Source: Voacanga thouarsii (lineage: Eukaryota > Streptophyta > Magnoliopsida > Gentianales > Apocynaceae). From it: a DNA stretch of 64,000 nucleotides. A program made the translations under genes and the position numbers. Under the pieces are notes generated by a model. That model was given only the letters and a program-made list of their open reading frames with translations, was not told the origin of the DNA and ran no database searches. The stretch covers positions 2,464,001 to 2,528,000 of the forward strand of contig JANUWF010002022.1 in NCBI GenBank assembly GCA_026120185.1, in the 5' to 3' direction. Below are positions 10,327 through 21,634 of this stretch, in pieces (position 1 is the first letter of the stretch; every line of letters begins with the position of its first letter).

Positions 10327-12204
10327 TGTAATACCCCATTTTGAACCACCCTTAGTTTATGAGGAAAGATATGCATAGCATTACATCATAAATTTTATTT
10401 AATAAATTTGAGCCATTTTTTATGAAGCTTATGTGATTTATGTGTTTGATATTTTATGGAGTAATTTATTTGGATATAGTTGTGGTATTGTTTTGTTCTT
10501 ATGGAGTAGAACCTAATAAAAGAAGAATGAAGTGAGTCAAATTGGATTTATAGGAATTTATTTGATGAATATTATTATAAGAGTGATTGTGGAATAACAG
10601 TTAAAGTTTGGTATGTATTCTTTGGTGACTTAAGTTCAAATCTCAATTCTTGAAAACCTTCTACTTCTTATTTCTAATTAAATTCTTTTTCCCCTAATTC
10701 CTTACCACTTGGCCGAAATCCCTAGGGTAGCCGCCATTTTGTTTTCCCAATCCCTAAGATATAGATTATTTTAGGTTTTGCTAAAAAAGAATTAAAGTAA
10801 ATTAAATTCCTAGTTAATATTTTATTCAAATCTTTTAGGAAGTTAAATATTCCAACATTTAGAATTTTCTAAAGATCTTATTCAAGGGTTTTATTATGGA
10901 AAGAAAACTATAGAAGCTTTGATTTTGGAAACTATATTATAGCTTCTATTTTAAAAAGAAGGGAAGTTTCCCCAAAGTTAATTTTCTCTAAAGAGTTTTA
11001 TTTGGAAATAAAGAGATATTTTAATGGAAATGACTATTTTCCCGAAGATTTATTGCCTTTTTTTAAAATTAGTACTTAAGGAAAGGAAAATTTAGCTTTA
11101 TTCCATGAAACTAGATTTTTTCACCAAATATAATTATTCCTTAATTAATTATTTTTGCCTAAAATAAATTAGGACATTAACTAAATTATTTCTTGGACTA
11201 ATACTCTATTTTTATTACCTAAATTTTCTGGAAAAATACCAACCCTAGCCGCCACCCGTGATGGATATTTAATTCCATTCAAATTCTCTAATTATAGGAG
11301 AAACTTACCTTAAGTAGTTTTAACGAACCAAAATTCTTTTAGCTAATCAAAAACCAGAAATTTCCCTTTCTTTTCACCCTAGTTTCGACCACCCTAGCAC
11401 ACACACAAGCTCACAAAAATCCTAGCTCCATTGCACTCAAATCATTTTCTTGTTCTAGCCAAAAGCAACACACAAGACCTTATTCATTTCTCCTCCCAAT
11501 TTCACCCAAGAGGAAGGCCAAAAAACCAGCCTCTTTCTTCTCTCCTTTCCCTCTTACTTTCATCCACAATAACCTCCAGAAAAAAGCCATAAAACTTTGG
11601 CAAAAGCTACACAATCTCGGCTACAACAAAAGAACTAAAAGCTGTTTTTTTTCCCTAGTTGTGATCAAGCATCCAAAGTAAGGTGTGACTCTTCCAAACA
11701 CTAAAACACCTAACCCTAACCTATTTCCTTCATCAACCAGCCCTCAGACAAACTCTAAACACTCCCTAAATCTGGAAAATTCCAGCTGCCACTCTCTCTA
11801 AGGTTTTCATCTATTGCAATCTCCAATCCTCTCTAAAATTGAAAACTAAACCAAAGGTGAGTAACCCTTTAGCCTTTTTCAACTTGTATTCAATTAATCT
11901 TCTTCTTTTCTCCTAAATCTCGGTCATGAAGGGGCTAATTTTTCTCCCCTATTATTGGAGATTTTCGAACAAAGGTCTAAGAGCCACCAATCAACATTTT
12001 ATTCCAAAGTAAATTCAACCAAGCACCAAAGGCGCCACTTTTGCTCTTGTTGTGCCGTTAAAGAGGTAATTGAGGCTTAGCTCCTTTGATTTAGAATATG
12101 GTTGAACATGTGGTTTGGGAAATTATGCATGAAGCCTAGCATGAAAGTATGATTTGATTAGATTGATGAGGTTGATGGTGCAATATAATGAACTAGGGAT
12201 ATAT
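10327..12204 (+). mobile_element. Long Ty3/gypsy-type solo LTR F, segment 1
   Basis: Opens TGTAATACCCCA and is preceded by AAGGT (10322-10326). The matching end GGGGTGTTACA is at 42732, followed by AAGGT (42733-42737). Once the two nested insertions are removed the unit is about 3.4 kb. It resembles L (59459-63803) at both ends and the 3' LTR of the chromovirus G in its terminal bases. No primer site or coding domain belongs to it, so it reads as a solo LTR. Segment 1 ends at the TATAT where Copia B inserted. Confidence 0.87.
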
Positions 12205-12317
12205 TGTTGGAAAGTATGCCCTAAAAGACTATGTATTCTGTGTAAATATATTACAAATATACTCGGTGCCAAGTGGGTCCACTGGACCTGGTGGCAAATT
12301 AACTCTGCCCAGCCAGA
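12205..12317 (+). mobile_element. Copia B 5' LTR, segment 1
   Basis: Opens TGTTGGAAAGTATGCCC, directly after TATAT (12200-12204). Its other end, after the nested insertions, is 24419. Contains the first GC-rich module (about 12268-12298). The CACTA element inserted after AGA at 12315-12317. Confidence 0.9.
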
Positions 12318-13300
12318 CACTACAGGAAGAGTGACCTTTAGTGACAACGTAATATTGTCACGAAATGCAGAAATGTTGTCACTAAAGACATTTAGTGACA
12401 AAAAAATTGTTGTCACTTTAATGTCACTAAATCTATGTCGCTAAAGGTATAGATTGACAACAACTTATTCTTGTCACTAAATGTTAACTTTTAGTGACAA
12501 TATTCCGGTTGTCACAATGTAATCAACTATTAGTGACAACATTTCTGTGTCACTAATTTGTTTCAACGATCATCACTTTTACCAATATATTGTCACTAAT
12601 TGCTCACTCATTAGTGACAACAAACGCCTTGTCACTAATTGGCCATTCATTAGTGACAATATACGCCTCTACAGGAAAAAACTTCATTAGTGACAACGAA
12701 AAGTTGTCAATAAATATCAAATTGTTGTCACTAATCCCATTTAGTGAAAACAATAATTTGTCACAATGTTGTCACTAAATCACCATGGCTAAAGAGGGTG
12801 GGTGACAACAACTGAATCTTGTCACTAAAGGCGAGTTTTCATTGACAAGAAATTGTTGTCACTAATGCCTCTAGACAATAGTGACAACAAAAGTTATCAC
12901 TATTTTGCTATGGCTATTGTCACTATTTCTCTTGGCTTGTCACTAACATGGCATAATAAGTGACAATTTTCTCCAAATTTTAGTGACAACTTTATTTGTT
13001 GTCACTACTATTCAAAAATAGTGACGACTTTTGTTGTCCAAGTTCATTTAGTGACAACTTTTATTTGTCATCACTATTAAACTCTAAATAGTGACAACTT
13101 TTGTTGTCATAATTTATTTTAATATTGTGACAACTTTACTTTGTTGTCACAATTGTATTATAAATAGTGACAACTTTTATTATCATGACTAAAACTAATT
13201 TAATGACAACTTTAGTTTGTTGTCACATTGCTATATACATAATGACAACTATCATCATTAATCAAATCATTTTTAGTGACAACTTCATTTCCTTACCCAT
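12318..13300. repeat. CACTA left subterminal repeat array
   Basis: More than 20 copies in both orientations of a short motif around TTAGTGACAAC / GTTGTCACTAA, spaced roughly 15-60 bases apart. These pair with a similar array at 20505-21102. A second terminus-like copy (CTCTACAGGAAAAAAC followed by TTAGTGACAAC) lies at about 12667. Confidence 0.88.
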
Positions 13301-15030
13301 GTTGTGTTATATATAATCACCTTGGTAGGCATACAATAAGCTAGTAAAAAAGCCTGAAATAAATTAGAACTCACAATTTACCAAATATCCAAACTAACAT
13401 AATCCTTTATAATACATAGGTTAATACAACTATTTATGAATACATCCATAATGTGATCAATCCAAAAACTATTTACAAATGGAGCTGTTCATTTAGTATA
13501 CTAACAATGATTACTTCCAAAATATAACTCCCCAATTGTGCAAAATGCTAGCTTGAATTTTCAACCTTGTTGAGGAGCCTATCAAAAACTCTGCATTATT
13601 AACAATTCAAAAGAAACATTTGAACATGATTAGTGCGAAAGAACAAGCATCAATGGCAATAAAATAGAAGCAGAGGAAAAACAATACTAATTATAAGTAC
13701 ATTAACTTGCCATTACCATGTTTCATGTTTCCTTCTTGTCTTCGATTGCATTATAGCCTCATGCTACCTTGTTCAATTCCTCAATCAAGTGATAGGTAAT
13801 GATTTTTATATCAACTTTTAATGTTTGGATTAAATTAGTTCCATTTGCTCATGTACATTAGATAATTATTCCATTTAATATTCCAATAGGCTAGTTTCAA
13901 TGCTTCTTGTTATTTTCAATTCCTTAGTACCATATATACCATGAAAATGATTGACTTATTTACCTATAAACTGCTCTTAGCATTTTTTCTTGGAGAATCT
14001 CTCAAATACTTCATCAATAAATTATCCAATTCTTTGATCAAATTTTGAAAGAAGAAGCTTCCAATTTCACAACATTGCCACAAGCTTTGCAAAGCTACAA
14101 TCCAGTTTTCACACACAATTTCCCACAAGAAACTGATCAAGCACTTCACACACATAAAAAAAAAAAAAACTATCCTATAATTATTTGTTGTTTAGAACTC
14201 AGAGATTTTAAGCCTTTGTGTTCATTATTTTAAAATTGTCAAGCACGCATCAAACTGTGTCAAACAATTTTCGAAACAATTATCTCTTAGAATGCAAACC
14301 TTATTTCAACAAGCATTAGGTCCAATCATATCTACTCAATTCGATCTATGTATTTGTATAGAATTTGATCAAGACAACATATATTATGGTTGAAAATTTA
14401 TGAATATCAATTATCAATTTGTTACTTGATAGCGTGTCGAGCAATCACAATTCATTAGAATTTCACTCAATTCTTCAGTTCACTCAACAAGAGCTCATCA
14501 AAACCCACTATTTAACATATTTTTTACTAGTATTTCCAACTATTATTTATCAACAAATACAAATCATATAAATTTACAAAGCATAAATGAACGAACTACT
14601 CAATTTTCTATCAACTGAAGAATAATGGGTTATAACTTCATTTTTTTCATATCAAAACTCATTCAAAACAATGTAAATCACTTCTAAAATGTATTTCTAA
14701 GGAGAAAAAAATTCTTTGTACAGGATAAATATGATTCATTCAAGAAACTCACAAAACAAAGTTATGAAAATGGAATTTCACATGGTAAAACACACCAGCA
14801 ACTGTAAATTAATTGTAAAATACCCAATGCATAAAGTTCCAAGAAATTATATTAACGAATAAAAACATACTCTTGTACACTTCATGCCAAAATAGTGATA
14901 TGCTCCATCTTTGTTCCAATTATCTAAAAATAGCAAAAGAAAAAACAAAGTAAGAAATATTAACTAGTAGTTCAATAAATTTGCAAAATGTACTTCAATT
15001 TTTAAAAAAAGTGTAATGGGAAACCTTCAA
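13301..15030. other. CACTA interior, AT-rich, no gene seen
   Basis: AT-rich sequence between the left repeats and the transposase fragment. No frame here has recognisable protein similarity. It could include the 3' flank of the accessory gene. Confidence 0.45.
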
Positions 15031-15031
15031 C

Positions 15032-15670
15032 TTACATTAAAATGATGCCAAAATACTCTTCAGTTCTTCCCATCTGTGCTAATATAGTTTTCAGAAGATC
15101 ATTTGTCTTTTGTTGCTCTTCTTGCAAAAGTTTGATCTCTTCCTTCATTTCAGCAACTTGTTGCTCTACTTCTTCTGTCTTGTGCTTATTCTCTTCTATC
15201 TCTGAAATATGTTGGTCCTTATAGAATGATCTTAGCAGCTTCTTACTTGCTCCTCTACTATGTATGTACCCTGGTAAGTGGTCAATAGTTTCCTCGCAAA
15301 TTTTAGCCGAGCTTATTCAAGTTGTGAGGTACTCTTTTTCTTTTCTCCTAAACAATAATATTACCGAATTGTCAAATAAAGTTACAGATCCTAAACAGTG
15401 ATATTATTAGACATTCTTCATATCTCTTGCTTTTTTATTCACAAAGGCTTTCTTTTTCTTGGAGAACTGAGTGAGCTCATAGATCTCAATATCGTCAAGA
15501 TCCTTTCCCTCCTTCATTTGCTAAAAAATCAGAAGACAAATAATTATTTTTCTCTTCTTTGGACAGTGATTTACGGTATATAAATGCTGAATAAAGTTAG
15601 TTTTTACCTTTTCATCGTGCAAACGTGCAATAGACCTTGTCCCAATTGTATGTGGTACGGCTAACTTCTA
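15032..15670 (-). pseudogene. CACTA accessory transposase (Transposase_24-like), 3' part
   Basis: Minus-strand exons of the plant CACTA-associated DNA-binding protein. In order: PHTIGTRSIARLHDEK (exon up to a GTAAAA donor at 15607), then QMKEGKDLDDIEIYELTQF and KKKKAFVNKKARDMKNV (about 15406-15520), then ICEETIDHLPGYIHSRGASK and a long coiled coil (EEVEQQVAEMKEEIKLLQEE) ending at TAA 15032-15034. This order matches the family's C-terminal half. The N-terminal half is not clearly recovered. A plus-strand frame at 15042-15224 is only its shadow. Confidence 0.7.
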
Positions 15671-17004
15671 CAACCTCCTTCTTCCTTGGAATCTACTATC
15701 AAACTCCAAATAAACCATGCCAAGTCTCCAAGAAAATTCTCACATCAAAAAGGGAATGCAAGAAATGTAGGAGTGGGCATAGCTTTTAAGCTTAAGGGTA
15801 ATCAACTTATTTGGAGTATATCAAGATGGCAAAAAAAAAAAAAAAAAAATCGACAGAGTTTCCCTTATATACTGGACGTTTCTAGGCACAAAACCACCAC
15901 AAAATCAACAACATTTGGAAAAAAAAAACATTAACTGTCACAACAATAAAAGGGTAATCACCTATTACCTATAGGGAATGATCACCCATCACTCACGAGG
16001 AATGATAATCCATCACTCACGAGGATCCATTCTTATAAGTTAAAAAAAAGAAAAATACTGAGAACTAATGTAAGGGTAATCATACATGCTTCACTTAGCA
16101 TGTGTTGCAATGTGGAGAAAAATACTGAGAAAATTTGGAGAAAAATTGACCCATGCTTCACTTAGCATCTAGAATTCTCAAAAATAATATAACTAACCAT
16201 ACATACTTTAAATTCAACCTGTACTGCTAAGCAGAAGTCATTTAAGACTTTTTTTCCCCATTAAAGCAGGAAACAGGAAAAAGCAACTTCAAGCTCAAAG
16301 TTTCAAAATGAAAGAATCCAATAGTCATAACTACAAAACTCAAATTAGCTAAAAAACAGAGTAAAGCCTAATATGAAGGTGTATATTCAACAAATGAAAG
16401 CATTTCTAGGGGATAAAAATGAAAGCAGAAATACTGGGAAAGGCCAATTGAATTGCGAATTTGAACATAGAGAAGCCAAATTCAAATTAGTATTAAAAAA
16501 AATTATTTTCATTACATGCAACTTTGCAACACAAATGTAACTTACAGAAAGAATGATATAATGTCATTATTTTAAGAATTCATTATTTTGGACACAAATG
16601 TAACGTATTCTAACTCAGAGATAATGGGCACAAATAATGACACAAATGTAACATAAATGTGTCAACATAAAAAATTCTTCTGAGCTTGGTAGTTACACAC
16701 AATAGAAACGAAGCACAAAGACAATTAAGACATTTAAGTTAACAGTAATTCAAAAGAGAAAGATGAATGTTGCAGACCATCTTTTTCACATCGGTCGATC
16801 GACGAGACAATACAATGGCTCAAAGTAGAAGGCCAGAAAATAAGAACATATGAATGAAAATTACAAGTTCATTTAAAAAAAAAAAAAGGAAAGAGAAATT
16901 GGAAATTATAAGTTTCATATATTCCGAAAGTAGCATATACAAGAAAAACTCCAGTGATGGCTCAACTTAGCAACCAAATTTCATCTCAGAATACAAAAGC
17001 TCAC

Positions 17005-17097
17005 CTCTTTGTCCAAAGGCATAACCAAATTACTGGGCAGCTTGGTTGGTTCAACATTTTCCAAACTATCACTAGAATCACTTCTCTTGTTGTGCAC
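17005..17097 (-). CDS. Possible upstream exon of the CACTA accessory gene
   Basis: Minus-strand stretch of 31 codons without stop (VHNKRSDSSDSLENVEP then TKLPSNLVMPLDKE), bounded by a splice-like TTTAG on its 5' side and GTGAGC on its 3' side. It lies upstream of the recognised transposase exons. Assigned by splice signals and position only; no family match. Confidence 0.3.
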
Positions 17098-17159
17098 CTA
17101 AAGCAAGACAGCTGTTCTTAGAACAGGCAGAAGCAAAAAATAGTGTTAGAGAGAAGGAG

Positions 17160-17545
17160 AATGGAGGCGGGAGGCAGAGGCGGGAGGGGGGAATCGCGGG
17201 AAGCTCGGGGTCGCGGGATGGGAGAGCTCAGGATGAGCTGGGGGCTACGGGGTGGGGGGCCGCGGGTTGGGTGCACCGAGTGACGAGATCTGGAGGAGGA
17301 GGCGGAGATAGGCGGGGGGCTCACGGGGAGAGTGGGCAAGGGACGCTGTGGGGGGAGCGGGGGGTTGCTGGGGGGGGGGGGAGAAGGGGCTGCGGGGGAG
17401 AGGGAGAGTGGGCAAGGTACGGCGGGGGGTTGCTGGGGGGCGGGAAGAGCGGGGGGTTGCAGGGGAGAAGTGGAGGTGGCGAAGGGCGCGGGGGCTGGGG
17501 TATGCGGAGGGGGTCAGAAGGGCGGAGGGGGGGGGGTAGGAGGAA
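17160..17545. other. G-rich tract inside CACTA element
   Basis: Nearly 400 bases of very high G content on the plus strand with many runs of four or more G, including twelve at 17370-17381. Surrounding sequence is strongly AT-rich. On the minus strand it reads as proline-rich (17118-17339), so it could be the 5' exon of the accessory gene. G-quadruplex formation is plausible. Open frames through it on the plus strand are glycine-rich artefacts. Confidence 0.6.
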
Positions 17546-17627
17546 GAGTAGGAAGAAGAAGAAATTGGGTAGTCTAAGAAGAAGAAGAAATATTCGAAGT
17601 GTTTGAAAAAAAATGATTTTTTTTTTT

Positions 17628-17697
17628 GGCAGATTATCTCAGAAAAAAGGGAATAAAAAAATGAAAAAATATCGTGGCAAATCTGTGATAATCTGCC
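17628..17697. repeat. Imperfect hairpin beside G-rich tract
   Basis: GGCAGATTATCTCAG (17628-17642) and CTGTGATAATCTGCC (17683-17697) are inverted repeats with one mismatch and a 40-base AT-rich loop. The word CGTGGCAAA recurs nearby at about 17673, 17736 and 18503. Confidence 0.6.
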
Positions 17698-17889
17698 ATG
17701 GATTTGTCAGGGATTAGTAGCAATTTTTGTGATTTCGTGGCAAATAGGAACAAATTGGCTACGGAACACACAAAAAAAATTTGTATATTTATATTTAATA
17801 TAAAACTATATTATTCAATATAAAAAATATATTGTATATTTATATAATTTTAAAATTTTATATAATATCAATTATACTATCTTTTTTAT

Positions 17890-18260
17890 TAAATGATTTA
17901 TATATATATATATATATATATGCATAAATTCATACACAATATAACCCACACACACATATACAATCATAATCATAAATATATGCATAAATTCATACACAAT
18001 ATAACCCACACGCATATAGAAAATCATAATCATAAATATATGCACATATAAAATCGAAATAAAATAAAATTATATCGTTTCTTTAAAATTTATAATTTTC
18101 ATACAAACGTATATTTTGATACTAAAAAATAATACATCTTATTTTCAATTTCATTTCAAGAATGAACGCATTAGAAAATAAATAAATCAAGATACTTACA
18201 AAATATTTCGTCATTGTTATTTAAAAGGTATGGAACAAAAAATAATACAAACCAATATAA

Positions 18261-18298
<38 letters not shown>

Positions 18299-18480
18299 TT
18301 TATATATAGACACACACCCACCCACCATACATATTGAAGTACATATACACACACACACACACAAATATATACACAGACATTAGAAAATAAATAAATCAAG
18401 ATAGTTACAAAATATTTTGTTGTTGTTATTTAAAAGGTATAGAACAAAAATTAATACAAACCAATATAACTAATAAATTA
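17890..18480. repeat. AT microsatellites with duplicated blocks
   Basis: (TA)n runs at about 17898-17921 and 18264-18296. A 60-base unit starting TGCATAAATTCATACACAAT is repeated in tandem at 17921-17980 and 17981-18040. A block of about 100 bases (18167-18266) recurs almost unchanged at 18379-18478. Confidence 0.85.
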
Positions 18481-18569
18481 TAAAAAAAGGAAAAAAAATT
18501 CCGTGGCAAAAAAATGTTCAAAATTGTAGACAAAAAATTATTTTGAAGAACTATTTATCATTGAGAGTA

Positions 18570-20500
18570 CACAAAATATATCCGATTAACTTCAAACTTG
18601 GTCATAACAATTTTGGTAGCAATTTAAACAAATCTAACGGTCGTATCATTAATTGAAAGTGCCTATCTTTGTAAATGCCTTAGGTTTTCGGTCTTTTTGT
18701 AGACATATGCTGGATTGCATACCAAAATATATCCGATTAACTTCAAACTTGGTCATAACACTTTTGGTAGCAATTTAAACAAATCTAATGGTCGGATCAT
18801 TAATTAAAAATGCATATCTTTGTAAATGCCTTAGGTTTTCGGTCTTTTTGTAGACATTTGTTGGATTGCATGCCAAAATATATCCGATTATCTTCAAATT
18901 TGGTCATAACACTTTTATTAGCAATTTAAAAAAATCTAACGATCGGATCATTAATTGAAAGTTCCTATCTTTGTAAATACCTCAGGTTTTCGGTCTTTTT
19001 GTAGACATTTGTTAGATTGCATGCCAAAATATATCTGATTATATTCGAATTTGGTCATAACACTTTTATTATAAATTTAAACAAATCTAACGGTTAGATC
19101 ATTAATTGAAAGTTCATATCTTTGTAAATGCCTTAAGTTTTCGGTATTTTTGTAGATATTTGTTGGATTGCATGCCAAAATATATCCGATTATCTTCAAA
19201 TTTGGTCATAACACTTTTCTTAGAAATTTAAACAAATCTAACGGTCAGATAATTAATTGAAAATCCCTATCTTTGTAAATGCCTTAGGTTTTCGGTCTTT
19301 TTGTAGACATTTGTTAGATTGCATGCCAAAATAAATCTGATTATCTTTAAATTTGTTCATAACACTTTTATTAGAAATTTAAACAAATCTAATAGTCAAA
19401 TCATTAATTGAAAGTTCCTATCTTTGTAAATGCCTTAGGTTTTCGGTATTTTTGTAGATATTTGGTGGATTGCATGCCAAAATATATCTGATTATCTTCA
19501 AATTTGGTCATAACACTTTTCTTAAAAATTTAAACAAATCTAACGGTCGGATGATTAATTGAAAGTTCCTATCTTTGTAAATGCCTTAGGTTTTCGTTCT
19601 TTTTGTAGACATTTGTTGGATTGCATGCCAAAATATATCTGATTATCTTCAAATTTGTTCATAACACTTTTATTAGCAATTTAAACAAATCTAACGGTTG
19701 GATCATTAATTGAAAGTTCCTACCTTTGTAAATGCCTTAGGTTTTCGGTATTTTTGTAGATATTTGTTGGGTTGCATGCCAAAATATATCCGATTATCTT
19801 CAAATTTGGTCATAACACTTCTCTTAGAAATTTAAACAAATCTTATGGTTGGATTATTAATTGAAAGTTCCTATCATTGTAAATGACTTAGATTTTTGGT
19901 ATTTTTGTAGATATTTTGTAGGACTACGTGTAAAAGTATACCCAATTATCTTTAAATTTTGTCATAGCACTTTTAATATCAATTTAAACAAATCAAACGG
20001 TCCAATTATTAATTGAATGTGTCTATCTTTGTAATGTCTTAGGTTTTCAGTCTTTTTTGTAGACATTTGTTGGATTGTATGTCAAAATATATCCGATTAT
20101 CTTCAATTTGGTCATAACACTTTTCTTAGCAATTTAAAAAAATCTAACGGTTGGATCATTAATTTAAACTGCCTGTCTTTGTAAATGCCTTAGTTTTTTA
20201 GATTTCTGCAAATATTTAACTGGATTGCGTGTCAAAATATATCTGATTACCTTTAAATTTATTTATAACATTTTTCTTATCAATTTCAACAAATTTATCG
20301 GTTGGATCTTTAATTTGCAGTGCCTATATTTGTAAATACCTTTAGTTTTCAGTATTTTTGTAGATATTTTGAAGGATTACTTGCAAAAGTATATCCGATT
20401 ATCTTTAAATTTGATCATAACACTTTTCCTTATAATTTATACAAATCTAACAGTTATATTATTAATTTAAAGTGCCTATTTTTATAAATATCTTTATAAA
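18570..20500. repeat. 151-bp tandem repeat array, about 13 copies
   Basis: The word AAAATATATCYGATTA recurs at a constant step of 151 bases (anchors 18582, 18733, 18884, 19035, 19186, 19337, 19488, 19639, 19790, 19941, then steps of 152, 150 and 152). Each monomer carries GGTCATAACACTTTT, ATTAATTGAAAGT and TTTGTAAATGCCTTAGG. Two monomer types alternate in the middle of the array. The last monomers are most diverged. Confidence 0.95.
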
Positions 20501-20504
20501 AATT

Positions 20505-21102
20505 GGTGTTGTCACTAATGAGATTTCCCGCTTTCAAATGAGATTGGCGGGAAAGCCTTTAGTGACAAAGTTTTCCATTCAAACTAAAAGTTATCATTTA
20601 GTGACAATCATTTTTGTTGTCACTAAAGGTTTGTCTTAGCAACATAAAATGTTGTCTCCAATTCATGTTATTTAGTGACACGCATTTTGTTGTCACTAAT
20701 ATTTTTTTGTCACTAATGCCCATTTCTCCAACGCTTTTTGTCACTAAATGCACATAACTAGTGACAAGAAAAATGTTATCACTATAAGTATACTATTTAG
20801 TGAGAAGATATTTTTTTTGTCGCTATAAGTGCATTATTTAGTGACAACAATTTTTTAGTTGTCACTAAATAGATTTTTTGTTTTCAAATGAGATTAGCGG
20901 AAAAGCCTTTAGTGACAAAAGTTAGTGACTACATTTTCTACTGTCACTAAATGTTATCATTTAGTGACAAGAGTTTATATTGTCACTAAAAGTTTGACCT
21001 TTACTGACAATTTAATGGTTTGTCACTAATTCTGTTATTTAGTGACAAGCATTTTGGTGTCACTAATATTTATTGTCACTAAAGTCCATTTCTCCTGTTG
21101 TG
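20505..21102. repeat. CACTA right subterminal repeat array
   Basis: Repeated TTTAGTGACAA and TTGTCACTAAA motifs in both orientations up to the terminal inverted repeat. Mirrors the left array and, with it, defines the element ends. Confidence 0.88.
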
Positions 21103-21105
21103 AGA

Positions 21106-21634
21106 GTTCTTCAAAAATAGAGTAGACCTAGCACCAGGTAGGTCCAATGGACCCGGCGCCGGGTCCACTAAATTCATTCAATTTGGTTTGTTTTTTATAT
21201 TATTACACATTTAAGGTCCAAGTGTGACAAGTAATAGTTTATGTGTTGGATCATTCTTTACAGTAAGGTATAGATCATTGGTATTTGTCATAAAAGTAAA
21301 ATTAAGTTCTTAGTCATTTGATAGAATTGGGCATTTAATCAAGATAATACTATTATGTCATGAGTTCTAATAAGGAATATCTTACCTTGAATCAGTGAGT
21401 AGTTAACTCACATCATTGGCATAAATGTATTACGAATATGTAGAACTGGACCTGTAGTAGTGGTCTATCTTAAAATACTATAATTATAGAGACTTGACTA
21501 TTACTACAACAGTGTGGACGAATACCTTCATACTTGAGTATGAGTTGGTGGTCTGGCGAAGCTAGGGTCTTGTATTTTGATGTATGTTGGGTGAGATTTC
21601 TTTTGTGAGATCAATAACCTTGTACATTGGGTAT
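21106..21634 (+). mobile_element. Copia B 5' LTR, segment 2
   Basis: LTR sequence resumes after the AGA duplication and matches 37741-38239 of the 3' LTR. Holds a perfect 20-bp palindrome at 21148-21167. Ends at GGTAT (21630-21634) where a solo LTR inserted. Confidence 0.9.

Larger units (their letters stand above)
12318..21102. mobile_element. CACTA transposon in Copia B LTR
   Basis: An 8785-bp element opening CACTACAGGAAGAG and closing CTCCTGTTGTG (CACAACAGGAGAA on the other strand), flanked by the 3-bp duplication AGA (12315-12317 and 21103-21105). Both ends are packed with TTTAGTGACAAC and TTGTCACTAAA subterminal repeats, the usual transposase-binding arrangement of the En/Spm superfamily. 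The interior holds only a broken fragment of the coiled-coil type accessory protein. No catalytic TNP2-like transposase is visible, so it is probably non-autonomous. Confidence 0.93.

Noticed and set aside
15042..15224. Plus-strand open frame rich in Ser and Cys
   Set aside because: It is the complement of a minus-strand coiled coil belonging to the CACTA accessory transposase.
17271..17606. Open frames of 60-111 codons rich in glycine on the plus strand
   Set aside because: Produced by the G-rich tract, which lacks stop codons by composition; three overlapping frames are open at once.
18570..20500. Regular repeats as a CRISPR array
   Set aside because: The 151-base units are contiguous without unique spacers and lie in a plant transposon.
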